29,700 nt of DNA, from the NCBI GenBank assembly GCA_949076555.1, contig CARUOB010000036.1:269-29968 (forward strand), given 5' to 3'. The stretch is from an uncultured Lachnospiraceae bacterium. Its GTDB lineage: Bacteria > Bacillota > Clostridia > Lachnospirales > Lachnospiraceae. The position numbers and the translations under genes are program-made. Every line of letters starts with the position of its first letter. The first letter of the stretch is position 1. Below the pieces are notes generated by a model. That model worked only from the letters and a program-made list of their open reading frames with translations. It had not been told where the DNA came from and made no database searches. Positions 14,680 through 22,170 of this stretch are shown here, piece by piece.

Positions 14680-16233
14680 TCATTCTTCCCTCTGCAGGAG
14701 ATTATTGATCTCATCCACCATTTCGTTGATGGTATTGATCTGATTGGCCATTTCCGCAATGTCATTCACATTGCTCTCCACCATGCCGTTGATGGACTGG
14801 AATTGTGTGTTTTCATTGCCGATATCGTCAGCAATCTCTTTGTTGATGGAAACGGTACTCTGAATCACCGTCGCCTGCTTATGATGCGCTTCTCCCATGG
14901 CGCTCACCGCGTCCGTCGCCACGCCGAGAAGCTGCGTCATATCCTGTATGCCCGCATATACATGGATAAAATACTCATTCTGCCTCTCCAGTTTTCTGGA
15001 ATTGTCGTTGACATACATGGTAATTTCTTTTACATTATCCTGTACCATCTGGATCACCTGCGCCACTTCTTCCAGCGACTCCTGTGTGCTCTTGGCCAGA
15101 TTACCGACCTCCTGTGCAACGACGGCAAACCCTTTGCCCGCCTCCCCGGCTCTGGCGGCCTCGATAGACGCATTCAAAGCCAGCAAGTTCGTAGAAGACG
15201 ATATATCGCTGATCAGATTCAGCGTCATGCCAATCTGTTCCACCGCTTTCGACAATTTCTGTGCCACATCCGTGGTTGCAACCATAGACTTGACAACTTC
15301 TCCGTTGATTTCCTTCAGTTCTGCAAGCTGCTTCTCGTTCTCTCTCGTTTTGTCTAACAGGTCTCTGGAAGTCTGCTCCACCTTCTCCACATTATCAGCC
15401 ACCACATTTTTCCACTCGTCAAGCTCATTGAGATTTTCCATACTCTCTCTCGTCTTGCCGTCCAGCCTGTTACTGCCCTCCAATAACTGCTCGCTGGTTG
15501 CCGACAGCTCCTCCACGGAAGCGCTCTCATTTTCCGAGATCTGCGAGAGCGCCTGCCCTGCCATCAAAAGACTCTGCGATAAGGACTGCACGGAATCAAG
15601 CACGTTTTTGACTTTTTCATTGTTGCGTTCCATCTCGTCCTTCTTGGCGTTTACCAGGAAGCGGTTTACCAGATAGGTTAAAAGCACCGTGGTCGGAAGA
15701 GACAGGCTTAAACACACAACCCTGTCAGTCATATTTGCTATAAACATCTCGTCGTTGGACGGCAAAAAGGTCGCCGCCCTTACAAACCACGCAATCACCA
15801 GAGAAACCGCAATCTCTGCCGACGTAACCGCAACCAGCTTATAGTCAAGAAAAAAGGTGGTAAGCACCACAAAGAAAAAAGCAAAGCCCCAAAAGTCCTT
15901 GGCCGGAATCATATACTGAATAAAGTTCCACTGAATAAGCAAAATCACAGCCGCATAAATCTTTCCCGCCTTCAGACTGGACGCTTTCACTGCGCCGTTT
16001 TCAAATCCTGTTTTGACAAAGTAGATGCCTATCCCCAGATAAATCAGACAGGTCACATCAAAAATAATCAGCGCCGTCCACGAAACAGGCGTCATCCACC
16101 CCATAATCTTCAGAAACGTGTACATAATACCCGCGCACTGACAGGCCCCCGGTATCAACAACAGAACGAGCACATACACCTTATTGATGTACTCATCCAA
16201 CGCAGATACATATCCATTTTTGTTCCCTTCCAT
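14680..16233 (-). CDS. Methyl-accepting chemotaxis protein with six-helix membrane domain
   Basis: 517-residue chemoreceptor without a periplasmic-type sensor domain. Residues about 18-210 hold six hydrophobic helices (for example VYVLVLLLIPGACQCAGIMY, FWGFAFFFVVLTTFFLDY, LSLPTTVLLTYLVNRFLV) joined by short loops. There is no clear HAMP; a coiled coil starts at KKDEMERNNEKVKNVLDSV. The MA domain tip reads ISDISSSTNLLALNASIEAA and continues GKGFAVVAQEVGNLAKST, so the tip carries SSS where most receptors have A-x-Q. The start ATG has AGGAGGG about 10 bp upstream. The membrane part probably senses a membrane or energy-related cue, or is a membrane-embedded ligand site; this is inference. No che genes are adjacent. 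Confidence 0.92.
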   Translation of the reverse strand: MEGNKNGYVSALDEYINKVYVLVLLLIPGACQCAGIMYTFLKIMGWMTPVSWTALIIFDVTCLIYLGIGIYFVKTGFENGAVKASSLKAGKIYAAVILLIQWNFIQYMIPAKDFWGFAFFFVVLTTFFLDYKLVAVTSAEIAVSLVIAWFVRAATFLPSNDEMFIANMTDRVVCLSLSLPTTVLLTYLVNRFLVNAKKDEMERNNEKVKNVLDSVQSLSQSLLMAGQALSQISENESASVEELSATSEQLLEGSNRLDGKTRESMENLNELDEWKNVVADNVEKVEQTSRDLLDKTRENEKQLAELKEINGEVVKSMVATTDVAQKLSKAVEQIGMTLNLISDISSSTNLLALNASIEAARAGEAGKGFAVVAQEVGNLAKSTQESLEEVAQVIQMVQDNVKEITMYVNDNSRKLERQNEYFIHVYAGIQDMTQLLGVATDAVSAMGEAHHKQATVIQSTVSINKEIADDIGNENTQFQSINGMVESNVNDIAEMANQINTINEMVDEINNLLQREE

Positions 16234-16425
16234 ACCCCTTTTTCCCTCCTGTTAAAAAAATATAACGCATCCTTTCTCATATACGCTTTTTCCTAATCAT
16301 AAACCGCCTCAACATTGTCAAGACGGCCTGCAGATTTTCTGGAATTTTTGTCGTACAAAAAACAGATTATGCTATATCCGAGTATACCATAACCTAAGCT
16401 CTTCTTCCACTACTATTTCTTCCGT

Positions 16426-16484
16426 AAAAAAATAACTGCTGTAAAATATAGCAATCCCCATTGCGCACTTTCACAGCAGTTATT
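16426..16484 (-). terminator. Terminator of the sigma/anti-sigma operon with nested hairpin
   Basis: On the minus strand AATAACTGCTGT pairs perfectly with ACAGCAGTTATT (12 bp). The 30-nt loop contains a second perfect hairpin, GCAAT-GGGG-ATTGC. The outer stem is followed by TTTTTTTA. It starts 10 bp after the anti-sigma stop codon. Confidence 0.8.
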
Positions 16485-16494
16485 CTTCCAATAA

Positions 16495-17826
16495 TCAATA
16501 ATTAATGCCGTTGACCGCCAGCACCCCGTCTGCCACGCCGAAGTTTATGTTTTCTGTCCCGCCGTCAGAGATAGAAAATCCCGCCATACAAGGTTGAAAA
16601 TTATCAATATCCGCATTTTTTATGGATTCCAACAGTTCATCCGTAAACACAACTTCTGCGCCAAGCTGCAGGAAGTCCTCTTTTGACTCTACGCTGCCCA
16701 CATCCGGCAATCCCACATAAACCGGAAACGCAGTAAGTTCCGCCAATGCCGCCAAGTCCTTTTGCGCGACTGCCTCCTTAACCTTCCCGGCAAATTCTTT
16801 TGCCGCCTTACTGTCAACTGCAAAGTTGTCCTCATATCCTTCTGATGCCGGTGCTGCTTCTTCCGTTTCAACTCCTTTTTCTTTTCCTAAAGCAGAATCC
16901 TGTCCATTTCCCTCCGATGCGCTCGATGTGCTCCCCTGCTTTCCTCCCGTCATTTCAAATTCAATTTCCCCAGATGACCCCGGTGCAATTTCATATTTTT
17001 CAAAGACGATAACCGGACGGTTATTCTCATTGATATAGAACTTTACATCTTCTGAAATCCCTGCAAACCCTCCTTCCTCTGGTGAAAAGAATACTTCTCC
17101 TGCTTTTTGTCTTTCAGCGATCTGTCCCCTGATGCTTTCATTTACCAGTTCCACATAATCACTGCCCAGCATCTCCTTCAACGTAACCATCTTTCCTGTT
17201 CTCAAATCCATGTTGTAATATCTTGATTCACTATAAGCGGTTGTCCAGCTTTCCGTTCCCCGCACAACAAAGGAAAGGTAATCGCTGCCCTGCTGCTTTA
17301 TTTCATAACCTACGGTAATCTTTATATTGTGTTGTGCCCATTCCTCCAGTGTCCCTCCCGTTTCCAGATAAGCAGTCCTGTATTCTTCTGCACGCAGGAG
17401 CGCCTCTTGTGCATACTGTTCACAGCTGGCAAGGATTTCCTGATTAATCCCCTCCACCGTTACCCCGGTATCCTCTGTGATCATCTCAATCGTCGGGATT
17501 TCCACAGACACCGCTATATCATCCTTTTGCGTATCATAAGAGCGGAATGTCAGTACTCTTGCAAGCCCGCCGATCACCGGAAACGCCCCGGCTTCCTTTG
17601 CAAATGCCTGACTCGTATTCAGAGCTATCGTAAAAAGAATGCATATAGCCGCTGCCGCTGCTTCTGCGCTGTGTATTATCCTCCTGCGTCTCCGAATCCT
17701 GCCAGCTCTGTTTTTTTCTTCCTGCTGTTTCCTCGACTTTTGTATCTCTTGCTGTATCCGAAAGTTAAGTTCCTCAGGAATCGTAATCTGGTCATACCTT
17801 TCTTTCATCGTATCTAATTTGCCCAT
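16495..17826 (-). CDS. RsiV-like anti-sigma factor (DUF3298) with extra C-terminal domain
   Basis: 443-residue single-pass membrane protein. Residues 1-50 are cytosolic and basic and should hold the sigma-binding segment. A helix at about 53-72 ends in NTSQAFA|KEAG, an A-x-A signal peptidase I site like that used when Bacillus RsiV is cleaved in response to lysozyme. The extracytoplasmic part (about 95-292) matches the DUF4163/DUF3298 arrangement, with VTLKEMLGSDYVELVNESIR and FYINENNRPVIVFEKYEIAPG. After a Ser/Gly/Glu-rich linker (about 293-335) comes an additional domain of about 105 residues (AAKEFAGKVKEAVAQKD, FPVYVGLP, VVFTDELLESIKNAD). B. subtilis RsiV is about 285 residues and lacks it. 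The gene overlaps the sigma factor gene by 13 bp. Likely role: holds the sigma factor until an envelope signal triggers proteolysis. Confidence 0.85.
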   Translation of the reverse strand: MGKLDTMKERYDQITIPEELNFRIQQEIQKSRKQQEEKNRAGRIRRRRRIIHSAEAAAAAICILFTIALNTSQAFAKEAGAFPVIGGLARVLTFRSYDTQKDDIAVSVEIPTIEMITEDTGVTVEGINQEILASCEQYAQEALLRAEEYRTAYLETGGTLEEWAQHNIKITVGYEIKQQGSDYLSFVVRGTESWTTAYSESRYYNMDLRTGKMVTLKEMLGSDYVELVNESIRGQIAERQKAGEVFFSPEEGGFAGISEDVKFYINENNRPVIVFEKYEIAPGSSGEIEFEMTGGKQGSTSSASEGNGQDSALGKEKGVETEEAAPASEGYEDNFAVDSKAAKEFAGKVKEAVAQKDLAALAELTAFPVYVGLPDVGSVESKEDFLQLGAEVVFTDELLESIKNADIDNFQPCMAGFSISDGGTENINFGVADGVLAVNGINY

Positions 17827-18314
17827 GTATCTGCCTCCTGAATATTTTCTTTTAATTGTTTTAAACCACGATAGAGTTTCGTTTTAACGGTATTTAGATT
17901 TAATCCGGTGATACAGGAAATTTCTTTCAAAGACAGCTCTTCAAAAAACCGAAGTTTAATGATCCCCTGCACATCTAATTCCAATCTGTCCAATTCCTTT
18001 TCCAGGCCATCATCCTGCTCGTAGCCCTTTTCGTAATACACCTCATCCTGTTCCAATCCATCGCCGGGAAGCAAAATCCTCTTCCTCTTTTTTAGAACCG
18101 CCAGACTTTCATTGATTAATATTCTATAAAACCATGTCTTGACTGCATCCTCATTTTTTATGTTTTCATGCGCCTCAAGTGCTTTGCAGACCGCGCTTTG
18201 GACAACGTCAAGCGCGTCCTGCTGATTTCTGGTATAACTGTAAGCCACCCGGTAAAATCGGTCTTGATTCTCAAGAATATACTGAATCAGCCTTTCATAT
18301 AATATTTGTTTCAT
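17814..18314 (-). CDS. ECF RNA polymerase sigma factor (SigV-like)
   Basis: 166-residue alternative sigma factor. Region 2 spans about 15-80, with the core-binding DALDVVQSAVCKALEAHE and the -10 recognition helix KTWFYRILINESLAVLKKR. A charged linker (about 82-108) follows. Region 4 (about 112-158) has IIKLRFFEELSLKEIS and the recognition helix NLNTVKTKLYRGLKQLKE. It is co-encoded with an RsiV-like anti-sigma factor whose start lies 13 bp inside its 3' end, which supports a SigV-type envelope-stress or lysozyme-response role. A GAAACT-N17-ATCTAT element upstream resembles an ECF-type promoter, consistent with autoregulation. An AAAGGTG ribosome site lies 9 bp before the ATG. Confidence 0.93.
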   Translation of the reverse strand: MKQILYERLIQYILENQDRFYRVAYSYTRNQQDALDVVQSAVCKALEAHENIKNEDAVKTWFYRILINESLAVLKKRKRILLPGDGLEQDEVYYEKGYEQDDGLEKELDRLELDVQGIIKLRFFEELSLKEISCITGLNLNTVKTKLYRGLKQLKENIQEADTWAN

Positions 18315-18348
18315 AACAGATGCACACCTTTCTTTTGTTCTTTTACCT

Positions 18349-18379
18349 TATAGATTTTTCAGATATCTCAAAAGTTTCA
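18349..18379 (-). promoter_or_regulatory. Candidate ECF-type autoregulated promoter of the sigma factor operon
   Basis: On the minus strand TGAAACTTTT (-35 like, GAAAC core) is followed after 17 bp by ATCTATA, about 35 bp before the sigma ATG. GAAAC is the usual -35 core for this ECF class. The -10 lacks the CGTC core, so the match is partial. Confidence 0.4.
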
Positions 18380-18396
18380 AAAATGAAAAAAGTTTT

Positions 18397-18422
18397 AAAA
18401 AAAGGACTGCATCCCGCAACCC
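18397..18422 (-). terminator. Intrinsic terminator after the DUF1848 gene
   Basis: On the minus strand GGGTTGC pairs with GCAGTCC (two G-T wobbles) around GGGAT and is followed by seven T. It lies about 50 bp after the DUF1848 stop and upstream of the sigma promoter. Confidence 0.6.
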
Positions 18423-18472
18423 CTTTTCCAGTGTGTTCCTGCCCTGTATTTTATTTGATATGCCTATAACTG

Positions 18473-19411
18473 TCACACAAACAGCCTCATCTGCCCGTCT
18501 TTCATCGACCTGACCTGTCTCAGAGTGACCTTATCGTCTTCCTTAACCGTTCCGCATAGCAGCGGGGCTTTCGGATCATATTTGACGCAATCTCTGATAA
18601 CGCTCTCCATACTGTGATTCGCATAGCAGTACGCGCAGCCGTTTTTACATGTATTATAGGCGCCTATATCCATACTCTCGACACAGCCGCAGACTTCTCT
18701 CTGGTACTTATCTTTGCCCACATCCATCCGGCAGCCTGTCAGGGATTCAATCAACGTTTTGTCAACACAGCAATTATGTCTGATCCCGCAGCTTTCCAGA
18801 TCTATGTCCTCGGCGCAGCTTCCTGTCTCCATCCCGTTTTCCCCGGCAATCCGGCTTAGCTGCGAAGCAAAAGCAAGGAGCTGTGCATCCTCCAAGCCAT
18901 AAACCCCCAGCGCGTCCATCGCTTTTTTATTTTTGGCATATCTGTCCACAAAGCTGATGACGCACTTTCCGGTAAATCCCCGCAGCGCCTCCGCCGTCTG
19001 CTCAAACGCCCGCAAATGATACGACGGCGTATACTTGTCGTTAAACAGAATTGGGTCATACCTCCAGATCACTCTTTCCGGCCCGATTTTTTCTGCCAGT
19101 TTTTGAAATGTGGGTATGACCGCATCTGTCTTAGACGGTATATTCTTTTCCAGATCACTTTCGTAACCTGTGAGCGTAAACTGAAAATAAAAGGGATACG
19201 CCCGCAGTTCGTCCAGTCTTTCCAGCATCGGCGCCGGATTTTTCGTCCAGAATACAATACAGTCCACAACTTCCGGCGATAATCTGATCTCACTCACCTG
19301 ATGTGGGTTTATCGGGTTGCGGACATATACAAAACCCTCTTTTATACGGTTGAAAAACCAGTCGGCATAATAGTTCGGAATATCGGTTCGTCTGCTTGCG
19401 CTTAGTATCAT
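18473..19411 (-). CDS. DUF1848 protein with C-terminal cysteine cluster
   Basis: 312-residue protein of the DUF1848 family; function unknown. The start MILSASRRTDIPNYYADWF is typical. Conserved parts are FWTKNP, YPFYFQFTLTGY, VIWRYDPILFN and KCVISFVDRYAKN. The last third is rich in cysteine: C213/C214-like pairs and CGCVESMDIG, then YNTCKNGCAYCYAN, where C255, C259 and C262 give C-x3-C-x2-C. That spacing is the 4Fe-4S motif of radical SAM enzymes, here at the C-terminus rather than the N-terminus. A metal-cluster enzyme is likely, but the substrate is unknown. The gene has its own promoter overlapping the end of the Cys-rich Feo peptide gene. Confidence 0.85.
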   Translation of the reverse strand: MILSASRRTDIPNYYADWFFNRIKEGFVYVRNPINPHQVSEIRLSPEVVDCIVFWTKNPAPMLERLDELRAYPFYFQFTLTGYESDLEKNIPSKTDAVIPTFQKLAEKIGPERVIWRYDPILFNDKYTPSYHLRAFEQTAEALRGFTGKCVISFVDRYAKNKKAMDALGVYGLEDAQLLAFASQLSRIAGENGMETGSCAEDIDLESCGIRHNCCVDKTLIESLTGCRMDVGKDKYQREVCGCVESMDIGAYNTCKNGCAYCYANHSMESVIRDCVKYDPKAPLLCGTVKEDDKVTLRQVRSMKDGQMRLFV

Positions 19412-19437
19412 ATCCTATTTTCTTTCTTTTTTTCTAA

Positions 19438-19467
19438 ATTATAATGTAATACCTCCCATTTTTACAA
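19438..19467 (-). promoter_or_regulatory. SigA-type promoter of the DUF1848 gene
   Basis: On the minus strand TTGTAA, 18 bp and a perfect TATAAT lie about 27 bp before the DUF1848 ATG. The -35 box overlaps the TAA stop codon of the FeoB-associated peptide gene. Confidence 0.5.
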
Positions 19468-19611
19468 TCCTTTTTTTCCGCTGCATTTTGCGCAGTGTCC
19501 TGCGTCAGGGCAGCCCATGCACTTTTTACCGTTCTTCTTTTCCCTGTAAAGATACGCTGCCGCCGTTCCTGTCACAGTCAGCAAAACCCCTGCTATGATC
19601 CAATTCACCAT
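19462..19611 (-). CDS. FeoB-associated Cys-rich membrane protein
   Basis: 49-residue protein. Residues 3-22 are one transmembrane helix (IIAGVLLTVTGTAAAYLY). A basic stretch follows, then the cytosolic tail KKCMGCPDAGHCAKCSG with C31, C34, C40 and C43, i.e. C-x2-C-x5-C-x2-C. Short membrane peptides of this kind follow feoB in many anaerobes and are thought to assist FeoB, perhaps by handling iron. I chose the ATG of MVNWII because AAGGAG lies 6 bp upstream; a longer frame has no such site. It lies 80 bp behind feoB, across a strong hairpin. Confidence 0.88.
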   Translation of the reverse strand: MVNWIIAGVLLTVTGTAAAYLYREKKNGKKCMGCPDAGHCAKCSGKKGL

Positions 19612-19637
19612 GTTCTTCTCCTTTTCGATCCTGCTTT

Positions 19638-19670
19638 CGGCCAAACCGCTCGTCTATCACGGTTCGGCCG
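19638..19670. repeat. Strong intercistronic hairpin between feoB and the Cys-rich peptide gene
   Basis: CGGCCGAACCG and CGGTTTGGCCG (minus strand) form an 11-bp stem with one G-U pair and an 11-nt loop. On the feo coding strand there is no T run after it, so termination is unlikely; mRNA processing or stabilisation is more probable. On the plus strand it would be followed by TTTTT, but no plus-strand gene ends here. Confidence 0.6.
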
Positions 19671-19691
19671 TTTTTGACATAAACCGCAATC

Positions 19692-21698
19692 TCAGGCCGC
19701 CTTCTTCAGCCCGTATTCCACAGCAAACCGTCTGTTCGTCCGCCGCGCCAGCCATACGACCACGACCACCATGACAAGCACCGCAATCATCCCCGGAACA
19801 AAACCGTTACCTACGCTTCCTGTTGTAAGCAGTGTGCCGGTCTGGTACACGACAAATGCCACGGTGAATCCGATGCCAAACTGCAGTCCGATGCCTGCCC
19901 AGAGCCATTTTTTACTCTGCATTTCCGCGTTCATCGCGCCGAGAGCCGCAAAGCATGGAGGCGTAAACAGATTAAACATCAGGTAGGCAAGCGCCGCCGC
20001 TTTCGTGAGCGCCATCGCCTGCGCCACCACATTACCGTCTCCCACAAGAGAAAGCTCCTCCGTATCGATAAACGCACTCAGACCATAGCAGACTGCCAGC
20101 GTGCCAACCACGTTTTCCTTGGCGATAAATCCGGTAACCGCCGCAGCCGCAAGCTGCCACGCCGCCACACCCACAATGGGGACAAGGAGAAAAGCAATGG
20201 GGGAAGCAATCACCGCCAGAATGGAAGTATGTTCCATGCCTTCCTCCACCACCTGCAGCCGCCAGTCAAAGGACTGCATAACCTGAACCACCGTATTACA
20301 TACGAGAATAATGGTTCCCGCTTTAATGATATAGGCCTTGCCGCGTCCAAGCATGGAAATGAGCGCCCGTCTCAGGCTCGGCAGTTTATACTCCGGCAGC
20401 TCGATGATAAAAAATGATTTTCTGAATTTATATCCCGTCACCACGTTAACTAACAACGCTCCCAACAAAATCAGTGCAATGCCCGCAAAATACATCAGCA
20501 CGCCGACCCACGGCGTCTTCTGGAAAAACGCACCCACAAACAGGGCGATCACCGGCAGTTTTGCGCCACAGGGCATAAAGGGCGTCAGCATTGCCGTAGC
20601 TCGGCGCTCTCTCTCGTTTCTGATAGTACGGCACGCCATAATGCCCGGAATCGCGCAGCCCGTACCGATCACCATCGGAATCACGGATTTCCCCGAAAGT
20701 CCCACTCTCTTAAAAACCGGATCAAGCACCACCGTAGCGCGCGCCATATAGCCGCAGTCTTCCAGAAGCGCAATCAGGAAATACATCACCATCACAAGTG
20801 GCAGAAAACCGACTACCGCCCCCACGCCGCCGATGATGCCGTCCACCAGTAGAGACTGTAAGAAAGGATTGGCATCCACCACAAGCCCTGCCACGAACCC
20901 CTGAAAGATTTCAATCCAGCCGGTCAGCCGGTCGGCAATCCACGTACCGAGGGTAGATTGGGAAATATAGAATACCAGAAACATGACCACCGCAAAAATC
21001 GGAATACCAAGCCATGGGCTGGTAAGCGCCGTGTCAATTCGGTCCTGCCCGTTCTTTTCCTTCGTCAGCGCTTTGCGTTTCTCCACACTTTCCACAATCT
21101 CCTTCACAAACCCGAACCGCTTTCTGTCAGCGGTCTCCACCGCAGCTTTGTCATGCAGATCAATATTTCCCTGCTCATAGAGCGCTTTCTGCCCGCTGCC
21201 TTTAACAGCGGCCGCCCTCTCCACAACCGCCTTCAAACCGTTGTTCCCGGATGAGGTGGCAACAGTCCGCAGCACAGGGCATCCCAGTTTCTCAGCCAAA
21301 AGATCCACGTTGATTTCCGTGTCCCTCTTTTCATTGATATCGCTTTTGTTCAGGGCAACTACCACAGGAATGCCAAGCTCTAGGAGCTGGGTCGTAAAAA
21401 AGAGGCTTCTGCTCAAGTTGGCAGCGTCCACGATATTGATGATCACGTCCGGTTTCTCGTCCTTTACATATGTACTGGTAATGCTCTCCTCCGATGTGAA
21501 AGGGGACATAGAATAAGCCCCCGGCAGATCCACCGCGATCAGTTCCTCCGGTCCGTCATAATATGTCCTTTTGATCGGACTCTCCTTCTTTGCCACGGTG
21601 ACGCCGGCCCAGTTGCCAACCTTTTCATTTCTGCCGGTAAGGGCGTTGTACATCGTAGTCTTTCCGCTGTTGGGATTTCCTGTCAGTGCAATTCTCAT
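19692..21698 (-). CDS. feoB: Ferrous iron transporter FeoB
   Basis: 668-residue Fe(II) importer of the cytoplasmic membrane. The N-terminal G-domain has G1 GNPNSGKTT (7-15), the T of G2 in GNWAGVTVAKKE, G3 DLPGAYS, and G4 NKSD. A helical GDI-like segment follows (about 170-220). The membrane part has two inverted gate regions, GAVVGFLPLVMVMYFLIALLE and a later repeat, with the conserved CAIPGIMACRTI and MPCGAKLPVIALF cysteines. Length is slightly shorter than E. coli FeoB (773), as is common in Firmicutes. I chose MRIALTG (AGGAGG 9 bp upstream); the ORF extends 18 codons further without support. It follows feoA after a hairpin and has its own DtxR-like site. Confidence 0.96.
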   Translation of the reverse strand: MRIALTGNPNSGKTTMYNALTGRNEKVGNWAGVTVAKKESPIKRTYYDGPEELIAVDLPGAYSMSPFTSEESITSTYVKDEKPDVIINIVDAANLSRSLFFTTQLLELGIPVVVALNKSDINEKRDTEINVDLLAEKLGCPVLRTVATSSGNNGLKAVVERAAAVKGSGQKALYEQGNIDLHDKAAVETADRKRFGFVKEIVESVEKRKALTKEKNGQDRIDTALTSPWLGIPIFAVVMFLVFYISQSTLGTWIADRLTGWIEIFQGFVAGLVVDANPFLQSLLVDGIIGGVGAVVGFLPLVMVMYFLIALLEDCGYMARATVVLDPVFKRVGLSGKSVIPMVIGTGCAIPGIMACRTIRNERERRATAMLTPFMPCGAKLPVIALFVGAFFQKTPWVGVLMYFAGIALILLGALLVNVVTGYKFRKSFFIIELPEYKLPSLRRALISMLGRGKAYIIKAGTIILVCNTVVQVMQSFDWRLQVVEEGMEHTSILAVIASPIAFLLVPIVGVAAWQLAAAAVTGFIAKENVVGTLAVCYGLSAFIDTEELSLVGDGNVVAQAMALTKAAALAYLMFNLFTPPCFAALGAMNAEMQSKKWLWAGIGLQFGIGFTVAFVVYQTGTLLTTGSVGNGFVPGMIAVLVMVVVVVWLARRTNRRFAVEYGLKKAA

Positions 21699-21758
21699 TT
21701 CATAGCTCCTCCTCGTTCTCCATTCTTTTCTGCGCTCTGTCCCGTCCCGCACCGCGTG

Positions 21759-21772
21759 TTAGTATTAACTAA
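21759..21772. promoter_or_regulatory. DtxR-type operator candidate before feoB
   Basis: TTAGTATTAACTAA has perfect 5-bp arms (TTAGT/ACTAA) around ATTA, about 60 bp upstream of the feoB start. The arms match the TTAG/CTAA half-sites of the feoA operator and of the DtxR/IdeR consensus. It could give feoB a second iron-controlled promoter. Confidence 0.5.
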
Positions 21773-21782
21773 CCCCAGTCTT

Positions 21783-21808
21783 AAAATAATGCCGGCCCCA
21801 TTGCCGAC
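21783..21808 (-). terminator. Terminator-like hairpin between feoA and feoB
   Basis: On the minus strand GTCGGC pairs with GCCGGC (one T-G wobble) around a 6-nt loop and is followed by ATTATTTT. A further inverted repeat (CCAGTCTT at 21830-21837 and AAGACTGG at 21775-21782, minus strand) encloses it. It could end feoA transcripts in part, reducing feoB, before the site at 21759. Confidence 0.4.
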
Positions 21809-21821
21809 AAGTGATTTAGGA

Positions 21822-21878
21822 TTACACGAAAGACTGGCACAAAGCAGACATCCGGCAATTGCCACAGGCACCCATCAT
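21822..21878 (-). CDS. Possible micro-ORF with three cysteines between feoA and feoB
   Basis: An 18-codon frame beginning ATGATG and ending TAA encodes MMGACGNCRMSALCQSFV. It resembles the Cys-rich tails of Feo-associated peptides, with a C-x2-C pair and a third cysteine. No ribosome binding site is visible, and the frame is open upstream into the end of feoA. It may be a real micropeptide, a relic of a longer Cys-rich gene, or chance. Confidence 0.2.
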   Translation of the reverse strand: MMGACGNCRMSALCQSFV

Positions 21879-21904
21879 CGAAACGCCTGCGGCAAATCCA
21901 CGGA

Positions 21905-22117
21905 CTATATTGAAATAGCTTCCGCTAAATCAGTATCGATATTGTATCTGGCGTCCTTTATGGAAACAACACATCCTCCTCTGAGATGGGAAATCACCGT
22001 AATCGGTTCCCCGCTGTAACAGCCCAGTGAAAAGAGAAAAGATTTCAGCTCTTCGTCCTGTGCCTCGATGTCTTTCACAATATACGCTTCTCCGGCTCTT
22101 GCCTCGGTCAGTTTCAT
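21905..22117 (-). CDS. feoA: Ferrous iron transport accessory protein FeoA
   Basis: 70-residue SH3-like cytosolic protein that assists FeoB, possibly by touching its G-domain. Family pattern: MKLTEARAGEAYIVKDIEA at the N-terminus, LFSLGCYSGEPITVISH in the middle, and GGCVVSIKDARYNIDTDLAEAI at the end. Length is normal. The ATG has AAGGAGG 7 bp upstream; an ORF reaching 22144 lacks that. It is the first gene of the feo unit, with a consensus promoter covered by a phased TTAG/CTAA array, consistent with iron repression by the DtxR-family protein encoded divergently. Confidence 0.94.
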   Translation of the reverse strand: MKLTEARAGEAYIVKDIEAQDEELKSFLFSLGCYSGEPITVISHLRGGCVVSIKDARYNIDTDLAEAISI

Positions 22118-22170
22118 AAATGCCTCCTTGGGAAATTTCCCCATACTTATTTTTCACTTATTCTTTCTGG

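Noticed and set aside
16296..16321. TTGACA with TATGAT before the second chemoreceptor gene
   Set aside because: The spacer is only 14 bp; alternatives at 17 bp have a poor -10 (GATTAG). A promoter is likely somewhere here, but I cannot fix it.
21856..21865. GGCAATTGCC palindrome in the feoA-feoB gap
   Set aside because: Ten bp without loop or partner copy is expected by chance; no motif match to a known regulator.
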